DNA of 64,000 nt from Clostridioides difficile. GTDB lineage: Bacteria; Bacillota; Clostridia; Peptostreptococcales; Peptostreptococcaceae. Shown piece after piece: positions 44,301 to 53,934 of the stretch. The stretch covers positions 1 to 64,000 of the forward strand of contig NZ_JRHN01000041.1 of NCBI RefSeq assembly GCF_001299635.1. Reading direction: 5' to 3'. The translations under genes and the position numbers were made by a program. A model generated the notes under the pieces. The model made no database searches, had not been told where the DNA came from, and saw nothing but the letters and a program-made list of their open reading frames with translations. Position 1 is the first letter of the stretch; every line of letters begins with the position of its first letter.

Positions 44301-45362
44301 ATGGACATTCAAAAGCAAAAGAATTTTATAATTAAGTTTACATATGTTGTCTTAATAGGAAGTATTGTATATATTGCGTTAAAATTCTTGTTACCATTGT
44401 TGATGCCTTTTGTAATCAGTTTTATCATTGCATCCATCTTAAGACCTATTATAAGACTTATTACAAATAATACGAATTTAAATCGTACATTTATTTCTGT
44501 AACAGTACTTTTAGCCTTTTATGGATTATGCATATTTTTATTAATTAGTTTTGGTGCAAAAATATTTACGAGTGTAAGTGACATATTTTTTAGACTTCCT
44601 GAAATATATAAATCAAATATACAACCAACACTAAATACTCTGTTTTCTAAAATAGATGCTAGTACACCTAATGTTAACCTAGCATTGATACTTGGTTGGG
44701 ATAATATAAGTCAATCGATGATGTCTTTAGTCGCCTCTGTTTCAACAAATGCACTTAATGCTATTGCAAGTATTGCAAGTAAAACGCCTGCATTTATGCT
44801 AAAACTTATTATTACCTTGATTGCTTCTTTTTTCTTTACTTTTGACTATCAAAAAATAGTAAACTTTATCTTAAAACAATTTCCAGAAAAAAGTCAGCTT
44901 ATGATAATAAATATAAAAAATAGTAGTATTAATGCTCTTTTAAAACTGCTAAAAGCGTATGCAATACTACTATCAGTGACATTTATAGAGCTACTTATTG
45001 GACTTAATATCCTAAGAGTTGAAAATGCATTTGCTATATCTGTCATAATAGCACTTGTTGATATTTTACCAGTCTTAGGTACAGGAAGTATTTTGACACC
45101 TTGGATGATTATTTCATTAATTAATGGCAATATCAACTTAGCAATAGGGCTTCTAATACTATATATCATTATAACTGTAGTTAGACAGATACTAGAACCA
45201 AAGGTAGTAGGACACCAAATTGGTCTATACCCTTTAATAACTCTAATGTGTATGTTTATTGGAGCTCAACTATTTGGAATAGCTGGATTATTTGGATTTC
45301 CCATCGCAGCTACAATCATAAAAAATCTACACGATAATGGTATTATCACTGCATTTAAATAG
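44301..45362 (+). CDS. AI-2E family permease (YtvI-like)
   Basis: A 353-aa integral membrane protein with about seven or eight membrane segments. It has an N-terminal pair (LKFLLPLLMPFVISFIIASILRPII), a soluble middle segment, and the C-terminal family motifs VDILPVLGTG, GLLILYIIITVVRQILEPKVVG and GLYPLITLMCMFIGAQLFGIAGLFGFP. Family members include autoinducer-2 exporters and the sporulation protein YtvI; the clostridial type is usually called sporulation integral membrane protein YtvI. The role is inferred. The start has TTGGAGGT ten bases ahead. It is divergent from the phosphatase gene and shares a bidirectional terminator with the next gene. Confidence 0.85.
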   Translation: MDIQKQKNFIIKFTYVVLIGSIVYIALKFLLPLLMPFVISFIIASILRPIIRLITNNTNLNRTFISVTVLLAFYGLCIFLLISFGAKIFTSVSDIFFRLPEIYKSNIQPTLNTLFSKIDASTPNVNLALILGWDNISQSMMSLVASVSTNALNAIASIASKTPAFMLKLIITLIASFFFTFDYQKIVNFILKQFPEKSQLMIINIKNSSINALLKLLKAYAILLSVTFIELLIGLNILRVENAFAISVIIALVDILPVLGTGSILTPWMIISLINGNINLAIGLLILYIIITVVRQILEPKVVGHQIGLYPLITLMCMFIGAQLFGIAGLFGFPIAATIIKNLHDNGIITAFK

Positions 45363-45389
45363 ATTAGCTTTTACATTTTATTTAAACTT

Positions 45390-45424
45390 AAAATAGTGAG
45401 ATGTATTGTACATCTCACTATTTT
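45390..45424. terminator. Bidirectional terminator
   Basis: A perfect 16-base stem AAAATAGTGAGATGTA (45390-45405) / TACATCTCACTATTTT (45409-45424) with loop TTG. It is T/A-flanked on both sides and lies between converging genes. Confidence 0.88.
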
Positions 45425-45426
45425 TG

Positions 45427-46668
45427 CTACTCTTTACAAATAATATCAATCATTTCTTTATATTCGTCTTCATTATTTAAAACATCTACATTCTTAAATT
45501 TTTCTTTAATTTCTAATGAGTAAGATATTGTATATGGAATAAATTTTTCTATTTCTTTTATATATTCCTTAGAAAAAAATTCAGCATTATACACTACAGA
45601 AAATAAGATTAACATCAAGCAATCATTCTTTATCATAGTTATTACAGATTCGTTTTTATTATTAATTTTAAAACCATCTATCAATTCAATAGTAAAATTT
45701 ATTAATTTATTTGTGATTTTATCTAAAGTTCCATTTTTTATCGTTTCTGTCATAACAGTTTCATGATTGAATTTTAAATCTTCTTTTATATCCTGCAAAT
45801 CGTCAGATATTTGCAATAAAAATCCATAACCAATGCAAAACTCTATTTCTTCCTTTGTCATCAAACCACTTATTAAGTATCCATCTACTAAAACAGATGA
45901 ACCACCTTTTTCAATAGAAATAGATAATAATTCTTCTTCACACAAATTACTTTTTCTATCTTGTTGCTTTAAGCTCTTTACTTGACTTTTAAATATCAAT
46001 AATAGTGACTCATAGACTTCTTTAAATTTTTCTCTAGGATAAACACTTTCAATATAATCAATCATTTGGGATACTTTACTTTCATGGTAGTTATTAGGTT
46101 TAATTTGTTCTCCCAAGAGTCTTTTTTCTAACCAGCTATTAAATAAGACTTTATCAATTTCATTTATATTTGTATTGTCTAAATAGTTGTCTGTATATGG
46201 ATATAACATGCTATATGCAAAGTTTGCTTTTGAATAATAAACTTCTTTATCAAATAATAATTGTAATGCATTTGAAATCCACACATTCCTCATAGCCTGC
46301 ATAATATTACTTATAGGCAAATCATCATCAAATTTTCTGGCATCTCTAATAAACTGTTTTGTTATACCTAAAAACTTTTTTCTATCTTCAACATCCATTT
46401 TTTCTAACTTGAAAATATTGTCTTTTTCTAATGTGTTTTGTAAAAATACCTCACCTTTTTTTACCCACATTCTTCTCAATACAAAATCACTTGGATATTT
46501 TTTTAAGTGAGTTGATAATGTATCTATCAATTTATCCAATTCTTTTTCACTCTTTTTTTGTGAATTTTTACTATATGTTTCTATATTCTCAGATAATTCA
46601 ACACTTGAATTATTCCATGTATCCTCACATTTTTTACAATAATATTCAAATATAATATTTAAATCCAT
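45427..46668 (-). CDS. Class I isoprenoid-synthase-like protein
   Basis: A 413-aa, wholly helical protein. The middle has TDNYLDN (a D-x-x-x-D motif, about residue 156). The C-terminal half has SISIEKGGSSVLVDGYL and GYGFLLQISDDLQDIKEDL (about 283-301), a second Asp-rich motif as in polyprenyl and terpene synthases. Both acidic clusters are therefore present, which fits Mg2+-diphosphate binding. The N-terminal 130 residues are extra and charged. The family is poorly characterised and the product unknown. The gene stands alone, with its own promoter region at 46,669-46,770. Confidence 0.72.
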   Translation of the reverse strand: MDLNIIFEYYCKKCEDTWNNSSVELSENIETYSKNSQKKSEKELDKLIDTLSTHLKKYPSDFVLRRMWVKKGEVFLQNTLEKDNIFKLEKMDVEDRKKFLGITKQFIRDARKFDDDLPISNIMQAMRNVWISNALQLLFDKEVYYSKANFAYSMLYPYTDNYLDNTNINEIDKVLFNSWLEKRLLGEQIKPNNYHESKVSQMIDYIESVYPREKFKEVYESLLLIFKSQVKSLKQQDRKSNLCEEELLSISIEKGGSSVLVDGYLISGLMTKEEIEFCIGYGFLLQISDDLQDIKEDLKFNHETVMTETIKNGTLDKITNKLINFTIELIDGFKINNKNESVITMIKNDCLMLILFSVVYNAEFFSKEYIKEIEKFIPYTISYSLEIKEKFKNVDVLNNEDEYKEMIDIICKE

Positions 46669-46771
46669 TTAACAGCCCTACTTTCATGCCTAAATTATAC
46701 ACTATATTATATCAGTACATATAACTAATATATAGTTAAACTTCTAATTGTGTATAATAATAATTTAAAAA

Positions 46772-48892
46772 CTATTTATTTTTCAATTTAGCTAGTGCTT
46801 CTGCAAATGGATTATTAAATGTTTCTTGAGTTTTGTTTTGATTTTTTAAGTATTGATTAACATCTTTTTTTGATGCCTTCTTTTTTTCCTCTTGCTTTCT
46901 TTTATTGAAAGATGACAATTTCTCTCTATATCCACAGTTACAAGTGAAGATTCTTCCTTCACCTTCTCCACGAAGTTCTAATTTCTTATGACAATTAGGG
47001 CACCTTGAATTAGTTACTTGCGATATAGTTTTTCTAGTATTACACTCTCTATCTTCACAAATCAGCATTTTACCTTTTTTACCATTTACCTCCAGCATGA
47101 ATTTACCACACTCTGGACATCTATTTTTAGTTAAATTATCATGTTTAAATTTATTATCACTATTTTTCACTTCTAAGACAATGTCTTTTGAATAATCTTT
47201 CATATCATTTATAAATGTGTTTTTATTAAGTTTTCCCTTTGAAATCTCCAATAGTTTTTTTTCCCATGAAGCTGTAAGTTCTGGTGTTTTCAAATCTACT
47301 GGAACTAAATCCAATAATTGTCTCCCTTTTGATGTTATATATATATCTTTATTTTTCTTTTCCATCAAAAATGAATTGAACAATTTTTCTATTATATCTG
47401 CTCTTGTAGCAACTGTTCCAAGACCATTTTTTTCCATAGCTGTTAATAATGTGCCCTCATTTAAATATGGTGGTGGATTTGTTTTACCTGAAGTTACCTT
47501 TAATTCCTTAACTTTAAGTATGTCTTTTTCTAAAACATTTGGTATACTTTCATATTCATCTTCATCATCAATATCTTTATAGCTTTCCTTCCATCCTAAA
47601 TTTATTACTTTATTTCCCTTTGCTTTGAATGTTTCTCCCTCTATACTTGCATTTATAGTTGTCTGCTCATATTCAAATGGAGGAGATAATACTGCTAAAA
47701 ATCTTTTTACTACAAGATTATATATTTTTCGCTCTTTATCACTAAAATCACTCATAAATACCTTCTGCTCTGTTGGTATTATTGCATGATGGTCTGTTAC
47801 CTTTGAATTATCAACAAAAGATTTATTAGCTGTAATATTGCTTTTTAATAATTTGTTGCAAATCTTTGAATAATCACTAACATTTACAGCTTTTATCCTG
47901 TCTTTTAATGTCCCAACAATATCTGATGTTAAATATCTAGAATCAGTTCTAGGATAAGTAAGCACTTTATGATGCTCATATAACTTTTGCATTATAGACA
48001 ATGTTTCTTTTGCTGAAAATCCAAACATTTTATTTGCATCTCTTTGCAACTCTGTTAAATCATATAGTGCAGGAGAATATTTTTTCTTATATGATTTACT
48101 TACCTCAGATATTTTTATATCTAAATTTTTCACCTTTTTTAATGTAGAATCTATCTTTTCTTTACTGAAGGTTGAAGAATTGTTGTTCTTATCACTCCAA
48201 ATAAATTTTATGTCTGAACTTCCCTTTGTAGCAATTAACTCCAATCCATAGTATTCTTTAGGTTTAAAATCTCTTATTTCTTCCTCTCTCTTTAGTAACA
48301 TGGCAAGAGTTGGTGTTTGAACTCTTCCACAAGAAAGTTGCGCATTATACTTTGTTGTCAAAGCTCTAGTTGCATTTATTCCAATAATCCAATCAGCTTC
48401 TGCTCGTGCTATTGCTGAATAATATAAATTCTCATATTCTTTTCCACTTTTTAATTTTGCAAAACCTTCTTTTATTGCTTTATCTGTACTTGAAGAAATC
48501 CAAAGACGTTTTAAAGGCTTTTTTACTTGTGATTTTTCTATTATCCATCTTGCCACAAGTTCTCCTTCACGACCTGCATCTGTTGCTATAACTATTTCAT
48601 CTATATCATTCCTATTCATTTGAGCCTTGACTGTATTAAATTGCTTTCCACTCTTTTTTATTACAACAGTCTTTAGATACTTAGGAAGAATTGGTAAGTC
48701 TTCTAAGTTCCATGATTTATATCTTTCTCCATAACTTTCAGGGTCTGCAAGTGTAACTAAATGACCTAATGCCCAAGTAACTACATACTTTGGCCCCTCT
48801 ATATATCCATTTTTTTCATTTTTCGACCCCAAAACTTTTGCTATATCTCTTCCAACAGAAGGTTTTTCTGCTAGTACTAATATTTTTCCCAT
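46772..48892 (-). CDS. topB: DNA topoisomerase III
   Basis: A 706-aa type IA topoisomerase. An N-terminal Toprim domain (VLAEKPSVGRDIAKVLG; ATDAGREGELVARWI) is followed by the catalytic strand-passage domain with the active-site Tyr in LTYPRTDSRYL (about 315) and LSCGRVQTPTLAMLL. Two C-terminal zinc-ribbon modules (CPECGKF ... CEDREC and CPNCHKKL ... CNCGYRE, about 610-670) and a basic Gln/Lys-rich tail end it. It decatenates DNA and resolves recombination or replication intermediates. The ATG follows GAAAGGAAG. Orthologues occur on chromosomes and mobile elements; its neighbours here are chromosomal. Confidence 0.94.
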   Translation of the reverse strand: MGKILVLAEKPSVGRDIAKVLGSKNEKNGYIEGPKYVVTWALGHLVTLADPESYGERYKSWNLEDLPILPKYLKTVVIKKSGKQFNTVKAQMNRNDIDEIVIATDAGREGELVARWIIEKSQVKKPLKRLWISSSTDKAIKEGFAKLKSGKEYENLYYSAIARAEADWIIGINATRALTTKYNAQLSCGRVQTPTLAMLLKREEEIRDFKPKEYYGLELIATKGSSDIKFIWSDKNNNSSTFSKEKIDSTLKKVKNLDIKISEVSKSYKKKYSPALYDLTELQRDANKMFGFSAKETLSIMQKLYEHHKVLTYPRTDSRYLTSDIVGTLKDRIKAVNVSDYSKICNKLLKSNITANKSFVDNSKVTDHHAIIPTEQKVFMSDFSDKERKIYNLVVKRFLAVLSPPFEYEQTTINASIEGETFKAKGNKVINLGWKESYKDIDDEDEYESIPNVLEKDILKVKELKVTSGKTNPPPYLNEGTLLTAMEKNGLGTVATRADIIEKLFNSFLMEKKNKDIYITSKGRQLLDLVPVDLKTPELTASWEKKLLEISKGKLNKNTFINDMKDYSKDIVLEVKNSDNKFKHDNLTKNRCPECGKFMLEVNGKKGKMLICEDRECNTRKTISQVTNSRCPNCHKKLELRGEGEGRIFTCNCGYREKLSSFNKRKQEEKKKASKKDVNQYLKNQNKTQETFNNPFAEALAKLKNK

Positions 48893-49170
48893 CTAAAAAT
48901 ACTTCCTTTCTCTATGTTCAATCTCATATTGCACTTAAAATCTAAATAAATAGAACTTTTCTTAATATCGTAACTATAATATTACCATAATTTAATGGTA
49001 TCTAATTAATTATTTAAGATTTTCTTATTTTTTTATCTAAAACTTATTTTATACCTAATTTATATGCTTATTATTACATCAAATTTCACGTATATTACTT
49101 ATATTTTTAAATTTATAATTCGTAATTAGACTTACATTTTTATATTTTCTTACTGTTTTTTAATTTTTTA
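48893..49170. other. Gene-free stretch upstream of topB
   Basis: About 280 very AT-rich bases between topB and the riboswitch promoter. It must hold the topB promoter. I see no RNA, repeat or reading frame that stands out. Confidence 0.4.
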
Positions 49171-49171
49171 G

Positions 49172-49201
49172 TTGACAAAACATAAAAACTTATATTAATA
49201 T
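49172..49201 (+). promoter_or_regulatory. Promoter of the glycine riboswitch transcript
   Basis: TTGACA (49172-49177), an 18-base spacer and TAATAT (49196-49201), about 50 bases ahead of the first aptamer. It is a sigma-A-type match. Confidence 0.6.
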
Positions 49202-49250
49202 TATTAATACAATAAGCTATGACAAATCAATATCCGGTTAAGATTTTATA

Positions 49251-49405
49251 GAAGAGTTGCTATCTAGCACACCGAAGGAGTAACACTCTCAGGTACTTTT
49301 TAAAAGTAGGACTGTAAAATTTACGGAACTCTGGAGAGACCCATTATGGGCGCCGAAGGGGCAAGGCTTTTATGCTCAATCTCTCAGGCAAAAGGACAGG
49401 GATTA
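49251..49405 (+). ncRNA. Tandem glycine riboswitch
   Basis: Two aptamers in series. The first has CACCGAAGGAGTAAC (49269-49283), CTCTCAGGTAC and AGGAC. The second has GCGCCGAAGGGGCAAGG (49350-49366), CTCTCAGGCAAAAGGACAGG (49381-49400). These are the conserved core segments of glycine aptamers, with the usual short linker between. It lies in the leader of the symporter gene and is followed by an intrinsic terminator, so glycine should control read-through. The sign (on or off) cannot be read from the sequence alone. Confidence 0.93.
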
Positions 49406-49464
49406 TCTACCAAAATCAGTATTATTAATACTTTTATTTTGGTTGTTAATTAGTGTATATCCAG

Positions 49465-49495
49465 AGCTGAATCTTTTTTAGATTTAGCTTTTTTT
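49465..49495 (+). terminator. Riboswitch expression-platform terminator
   Basis: Stem AGCTGAATCT (49465-49474) / AGATTTAGCT (49480-49489), with one G-U pair and a loop of T, followed by a T-run to 49495. It is positioned about 60 bases after the second aptamer. Confidence 0.8.
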
Positions 49496-49597
49496 ATTAC
49501 ACTAGAAATTATTAATAAATTATACTTATTTCCTGTCAATTACTTCATTAAAAATTCTATTGATTATGCAAAGCAAAAAAAATGAGGGAGTGTTTTT

Positions 49598-50965
49598 ATG
49601 AATCTAATTGATATTTTAAACAAAGTTGATGCTTTTATTTGGGGACCACCCTTACTAGTACTACTTGTTGGTACTGGTATATTACTTACTGTTAAACTTG
49701 GAGTTATACAAATAACTAAACTTCCAAGGGCTCTTAAATTAATCTTCTCTGCTGAAAACAAAGGTAGTGGTGATGTTTCAAGTTTTGCAGCTTTATGTAC
49801 TGCACTAGCTGCTACAGTTGGTACTGGTAATATTGTAGGTGTTGCTACAGCTATTAAGGCTGGTGGACCTGGTGCCCTTTTTTGGATGTGGATAGCAGCA
49901 TTCTTTGGAATGGCTACTAAGTATTCAGAAGGTGTTCTTGCAATAAAATATAGAACTAAAGACAAAAATGGTCAAGTGTCTGGTGGACCTATGTATTACA
50001 TAGTAAATGGTATGGGTGAAAAATGGAGACCTCTTGCAATATTTTTTGCTATAAGTGGTATATTAGTTGCACTTTTAGGAATAGGTACTTTCACTCAAGT
50101 AAATTCAATAACAGATGCAATAAATAGTAGTTTTGGTGTAGACCCTAGAATTACAGGTGTCATATTAGCAGTATTTGTAGCCTTAGTTGTGTTTGGAGGT
50201 CTTAAAAGTATCTCTAATGTAGCTACTAAAATAGTACCTTTTATGGCTGTTATATACATTGTAATCTGTGGTATTATTTTAATATCTTTCTGGAACAAGA
50301 TACCAGAAACTTTTATGCTAATAATTAAAAGTGCTTTTACAACTACTGCTGCAACTGGTGGTTTCCTAGGAGCAACTATCTCACTAGCTATTAGAAATGG
50401 TATAGCTCGTGGTGTATTTTCAAATGAATCTGGTCTAGGTAGTGCTCCAATAGCTGCAGCTGCGGCTAAAACTGAATGGCCAGCGGAACAGGGTCTTATA
50501 TCTATGACAGGTACTTTTATAGATACTATTATAATCTGTACACTTACTGGATTCTCTCTTGTTATTTCAGGAGTATGGTGTTCAGACCTTAATGGAGCTG
50601 TTATGACACAGGCAGCTTTTAATGGAGCAATTCCTACATTTGGACCAATATTACTTACAATTAGTTTGACATTATTTGCATTTACTACAATTTTAGGTTG
50701 GAGTTATTATGGAGAAAGATGTTTTGAGTTCCTATTTGGTGTAAAAGGCATGAATGGATATAGAACTGTATTTGTTGCCATGGTACTATTAGGTGCATTC
50801 TTAAAATTAGAAGTTGTTTGGATAATTGCTGATATTGTAAATGGACTTATGGCAATACCTAACCTAATAGCTTTACTTGCATTATCTCCTATAATAGTAT
50901 CTGAAACTAAAAAATACTTTGAATATATAAATTCTCCAGAAAATCAGTTGAAAAATAATGCATAA
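49598..50965 (+). CDS. Alanine/glycine:Na+ symporter (AGCS family)
   Basis: A 455-aa membrane protein with about ten or eleven segments. AGCS-family marks are the N-terminal WGPPLLVLLVGTGILLTVKLG, ALCTALAATVGTGNIVGVATAI, GPGALFWMWIAAFFGMATKYSEG, GGPMYYI and FSNESGLGSAPIAAAAA. It moves alanine and/or glycine with sodium. The glycine riboswitch upstream points to glycine as a substrate. The ATG follows GAGGGAG. A two-way hairpin follows the gene. Confidence 0.93.
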   Translation: MNLIDILNKVDAFIWGPPLLVLLVGTGILLTVKLGVIQITKLPRALKLIFSAENKGSGDVSSFAALCTALAATVGTGNIVGVATAIKAGGPGALFWMWIAAFFGMATKYSEGVLAIKYRTKDKNGQVSGGPMYYIVNGMGEKWRPLAIFFAISGILVALLGIGTFTQVNSITDAINSSFGVDPRITGVILAVFVALVVFGGLKSISNVATKIVPFMAVIYIVICGIILISFWNKIPETFMLIIKSAFTTTAATGGFLGATISLAIRNGIARGVFSNESGLGSAPIAAAAAKTEWPAEQGLISMTGTFIDTIIICTLTGFSLVISGVWCSDLNGAVMTQAAFNGAIPTFGPILLTISLTLFAFTTILGWSYYGERCFEFLFGVKGMNGYRTVFVAMVLLGAFLKLEVVWIIADIVNGLMAIPNLIALLALSPIIVSETKKYFEYINSPENQLKNNA

Positions 50966-50973
50966 ATAAAAAA

Positions 50974-51016
50974 TATAGAATTCCAAGTCAAATTCATACG
51001 ACTCTGGAATTCTATA
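50974..51016. terminator. Bidirectional hairpin between converging genes
   Basis: A 12-base stem TATAGAATTCCA (50974-50985) / TGGAATTCTATA (51005-51016), extended by AGTC/GACT. On the minus strand it is followed by a T-run, so it best serves the polyol operon; on the plus strand the tail is poor. Confidence 0.75.
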
Positions 51017-51115
51017 TTCGTTTAAAAAAGTATACTAAATACATTTACAAAAATAATAATTCACATAAATAGTATATCTATATTTTAATTAATATCTTAA
51101 TGTAATTTGTATAGA

Positions 51116-51763
51116 TTAAAATTTTATTTCTTCTGGATATTTCCATGATTTAAATTCATCAACATCTACTGCTTCAGGTTCCTTAAATTGATTTAACACT
51201 AAAGACCTATAGTATATTTCTGCTACTTCTTCTACATACCTTGATTTTAATAATGCCTCTTCTAAATCATTACCCACAGTTGTTAATCCATGTCTTTCTA
51301 ACAAACAAGCATCTGTATATAGCAATAATTTTGAAACATTTTTAGCAAGTTTTAAAGTTCCTGGCCTTGCATATGGAGCAATATCCACATAACCACCATA
51401 ATTAACAGACTCATATACAATTGGTATAATGGGTTTCTTTGCTACCGAAAAAGATGTTGCATATATAGAGTGAGTGTGTGATATAGCATTCACATTTTCC
51501 CTTGTTTTATATATTTCAATATGCATCAATATCTCACTGCTAGGCTTAATTCCCTTCTTAACTTCTATTACATTTCCATCTAAATCTAACACACAAATAT
51601 GTTCTGTTTTTAATTCTCCTCTTCCTATACCAGAGGGTGTTATGAGAACATATCCAGTCTCTTTATCTCTAATACTAAAATTACCAGCCTTTTCTTTACA
51701 TAAGCCATAATGTTCTGCTTTAATTGCTATCTCCACAATTTTAACCTTCAAAGACTCCAACAT
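51116..51763 (-). CDS. Class II aldolase, L-fuculose-phosphate aldolase-like
   Basis: A 215-aa class II aldolase/adducin-family protein. Zn2+ ligands are expected in ISHTHSIYATSFS (two His of HTH) and in LLERHGLTTVG. Other family marks are AGNFSIRDKETGYVLITPSGIGRGEL and MHIEIYK. Members cleave fuculose or related ketose 1-phosphates to dihydroxyacetone phosphate plus aldehyde. It is the last gene of the polyol PTS operon, 17 bases after the araD-like gene, so it probably takes the pathway's phosphoketose. Exact substrate unknown. Confidence 0.87.
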   Translation of the reverse strand: MLESLKVKIVEIAIKAEHYGLCKEKAGNFSIRDKETGYVLITPSGIGRGELKTEHICVLDLDGNVIEVKKGIKPSSEILMHIEIYKTRENVNAISHTHSIYATSFSVAKKPIIPIVYESVNYGGYVDIAPYARPGTLKLAKNVSKLLLYTDACLLERHGLTTVGNDLEEALLKSRYVEEVAEIYYRSLVLNQFKEPEAVDVDEFKSWKYPEEIKF

Positions 51764-51780
51764 AATTTACCTCCAAATAA

Positions 51781-52467
51781 TCATTTTTGACCATAGTATG
51801 CATCTTTTCCATGTTTTCTCGAAAAATGTTTATTCATAAGCACTTTATCCATAATGTTCTCAGGGCTCATTAATTCTGTATAATAAGCCATTTTTGCGAC
51901 TTCTTCCAAAACTACTGCATTATGTACAGCTTCTTTCGCATTTTTGCCCCATGTAAAAGGTCCATGGTCATTCACAATTATTCCTGGACAATGAATTGGA
52001 TTTTTTCCCATAAACTCTTCAACAATCACATTTCCAGTCTCCTTTTCATAATCATTACAAATTTCTTCTCGAACCATTTTTCTAGTGCATGGTATACTTC
52101 CGTAAAAATAATCTGCATGAGTAGTACCACATGCTGGTATAGATTTTCCTATTTGAGCCCAAATAGTTGCCCAACTTGAATGTGTATGCACTATTCCTCC
52201 TAATTCTTCAAACTCTTTATATAAAACTAGATGCGTTGGAGTATCTGAAGATGGCTTCAATTTACCATCAATTACATTGCCTTCTAAATCAACTACTACC
52301 ATGTCTTCTACACTCATACTACTATACTCTACACCACTTGGTTTTATAACTACCAATCCTTTTTCTCTGTCTATACCACTCACATTTCCCCAGGTATAAG
52401 TAATTAGTCCTCTTGCAGGTAATTCTAAATTCGCTTTTAGTACCTCTTCCTTTAAACTTTCTAACAT
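51781..52467 (-). CDS. L-ribulose-5-phosphate 4-epimerase-like protein
   Basis: A 228-aa AraD/UlaF-type member of the same superfamily. Marks are [72 protein letters not shown] and [24 protein letters not shown]. The DYFYG-x-I-P-C-T-R segment distinguishes 4-epimerases from aldolases. It interconverts L-ribulose 5-phosphate and D-xylulose 5-phosphate or a homologous pair, feeding the pentose phosphate pathway. The ATG follows GGGGGGAGA. The neighbouring genes point to polyol or pentitol use. Confidence 0.9.
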   Translation of the reverse strand: MLESLKEEVLKANLELPARGLITYTWGNVSGIDREKGLVVIKPSGVEYSSMSVEDMVVVDLEGNVIDGKLKPSSDTPTHLVLYKEFEELGGIVHTHSSWATIWAQIGKSIPACGTTHADYFYGSIPCTRKMVREEICNDYEKETGNVIVEEFMGKNPIHCPGIIVNDHGPFTWGKNAKEAVHNAVVLEEVAKMAYYTELMSPENIMDKVLMNKHFSRKHGKDAYYGQK

Positions 52468-52541
52468 CTTTCTCCCCCCTACATTTTATTTAGAAAAATT
52501 ATTCTTATTTTGTTTAATATCCAAATTTTATAATTTAATTA

Positions 52542-53600
52542 TTATATTTCTACTAGTATTTTATTAAATTTAATCTCTTTCTTGCTCATTTTACTTAAAA
52601 AATCTCCTACCTCATTAAGCCCTATTTTGTGTGAAATCATTGGTGTAAAAACAATATCACCTTTTTCCATAAAATCCAAAGTTGCAGTCCATGCTCTTCC
52701 AGGATAAGGACTTGTATATGAATTCCAAGAACCTTTTAAAGTGAGTTCTCCACGCAATATACACTCAGTAGCTTCTACACTAAGCGGTAGTTCTGCATGT
52801 GATATTCCTACAAATACTATCTGCCCTCTTTTTTTCGCTATTAGTAAAGATTGTTCTTGTGTAAACCTACTACCAGCAGTTTCTATAACAATATCAGAAC
52901 CACCATTGGTTATTTTTCTTATTTCTTCAATTACATTTACTTCTTTTGAATTCAAGGTATAATTTGCTCCTAGAGATTTAGAAAGTTCTAATTTTTCATT
53001 AAAAATATCGATAGCTATAATTTTAGACGCTCCAAAAACCCTTGCCCATTGTATAGTAAATTGGCCTATTGGACCACAACCTAATACAACTACACTATCT
53101 CCTACTTTAATACCTGAATTTGAAATACCATGATAAGCTATAGTTGCTGGTTCAATTCCAGCAGCAGTTTCATAGTCCAATGTATCTGGAAGTTTTAAAA
53201 TATGTTCTTCAGGAACTCTTACATATTCTGCCAATGCTCCATTTACTCTTGTTCCAATTATATTGTAATCATCACACAAACCAAAATTACCCTTTTTACA
53301 ATGGTTACATTCTCTACAAGGTACTAATGGAGCAACTGTCACTCTATCTCCTACATTAATATTTTTTACTTTTTCTCCAACTTTAACAACTTCCCCAGAA
53401 AATTCATGTCCTAAAATTAATGGATATGCTGTATTTCCACTCAAACCACTTACCATAGACCTAGGTAAATCTGAACCACATATTCCAACATATTTTACAT
53501 TTACAAGTACTTCTTTCTCTTTTATTTCTGGTATATCTACCATTTCATATCTAACATCACCTATATTGTATAATACTGATGCTCTCATTTTATCTGACAT
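52542..53600 (-). CDS. Zinc-dependent polyol (phosphate) dehydrogenase, GatD-like
   Basis: About 352 aa starting MSDKMRASVLYN. A longer reading of six codons exists, but its codons include the AAAGGAGA ribosome site of the ATG at 53600. Medium-chain dehydrogenase marks are VGICGSDLPRS (catalytic zinc Cys), GHEFSGEVVKVGE, the structural zinc cluster CRECNHCKKGNFGLC, and NAD binding at VVLGCGPIGQFTIQWARVFG. It resembles galactitol-1-phosphate 5-dehydrogenase and sorbitol dehydrogenase. Next to a galactitol-type PTS it should oxidise the imported polyol phosphate to a ketose phosphate. Confidence 0.9.
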   Translation of the reverse strand: MSDKMRASVLYNIGDVRYEMVDIPEIKEKEVLVNVKYVGICGSDLPRSMVSGLSGNTAYPLILGHEFSGEVVKVGEKVKNINVGDRVTVAPLVPCRECNHCKKGNFGLCDDYNIIGTRVNGALAEYVRVPEEHILKLPDTLDYETAAGIEPATIAYHGISNSGIKVGDSVVVLGCGPIGQFTIQWARVFGASKIIAIDIFNEKLELSKSLGANYTLNSKEVNVIEEIRKITNGGSDIVIETAGSRFTQEQSLLIAKKRGQIVFVGISHAELPLSVEATECILRGELTLKGSWNSYTSPYPGRAWTATLDFMEKGDIVFTPMISHKIGLNEVGDFLSKMSKKEIKFNKILVEI

Positions 53601-53934
53601 ATAAATATCTCCTTTCATGCTATATACTTGTATATAGCAATATCTATGCCATACAAAAGATAAATAGTTTATTCATGCAAATACGTTATATACAAGGTAT
53701 TTTGCCAATATGAGTTACATTTTATAAAATTAGACTACATTATTGTATAAACATAAAAGAGTATGTTTGTATAACAAGACACCTAAAAAACTGACTATAC
53801 AATACAATAAATTATAAATATATACATTATAAAAAGGAGTCTATATTTCATTTAAATACTTATCAAATAATCTCTGATATTTATATAAAATCAACTATAA
53901 ACTCCTTTAATTACTCTTTTTATCACTTATAACT
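53601..53934. other. Gene-free stretch between EIIC and the dehydrogenase
   Basis: 334 bases. AAAAAGGAGTCTATA (53831-53845) and TATAAACTCCTTT (53896-53908) can pair to a long-looped hairpin with T on the minus strand, a candidate terminator or processing site after the EIIC gene. The right part may contain a separate promoter for the dehydrogenase, epimerase and aldolase genes; I could not identify one. Confidence 0.45.
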
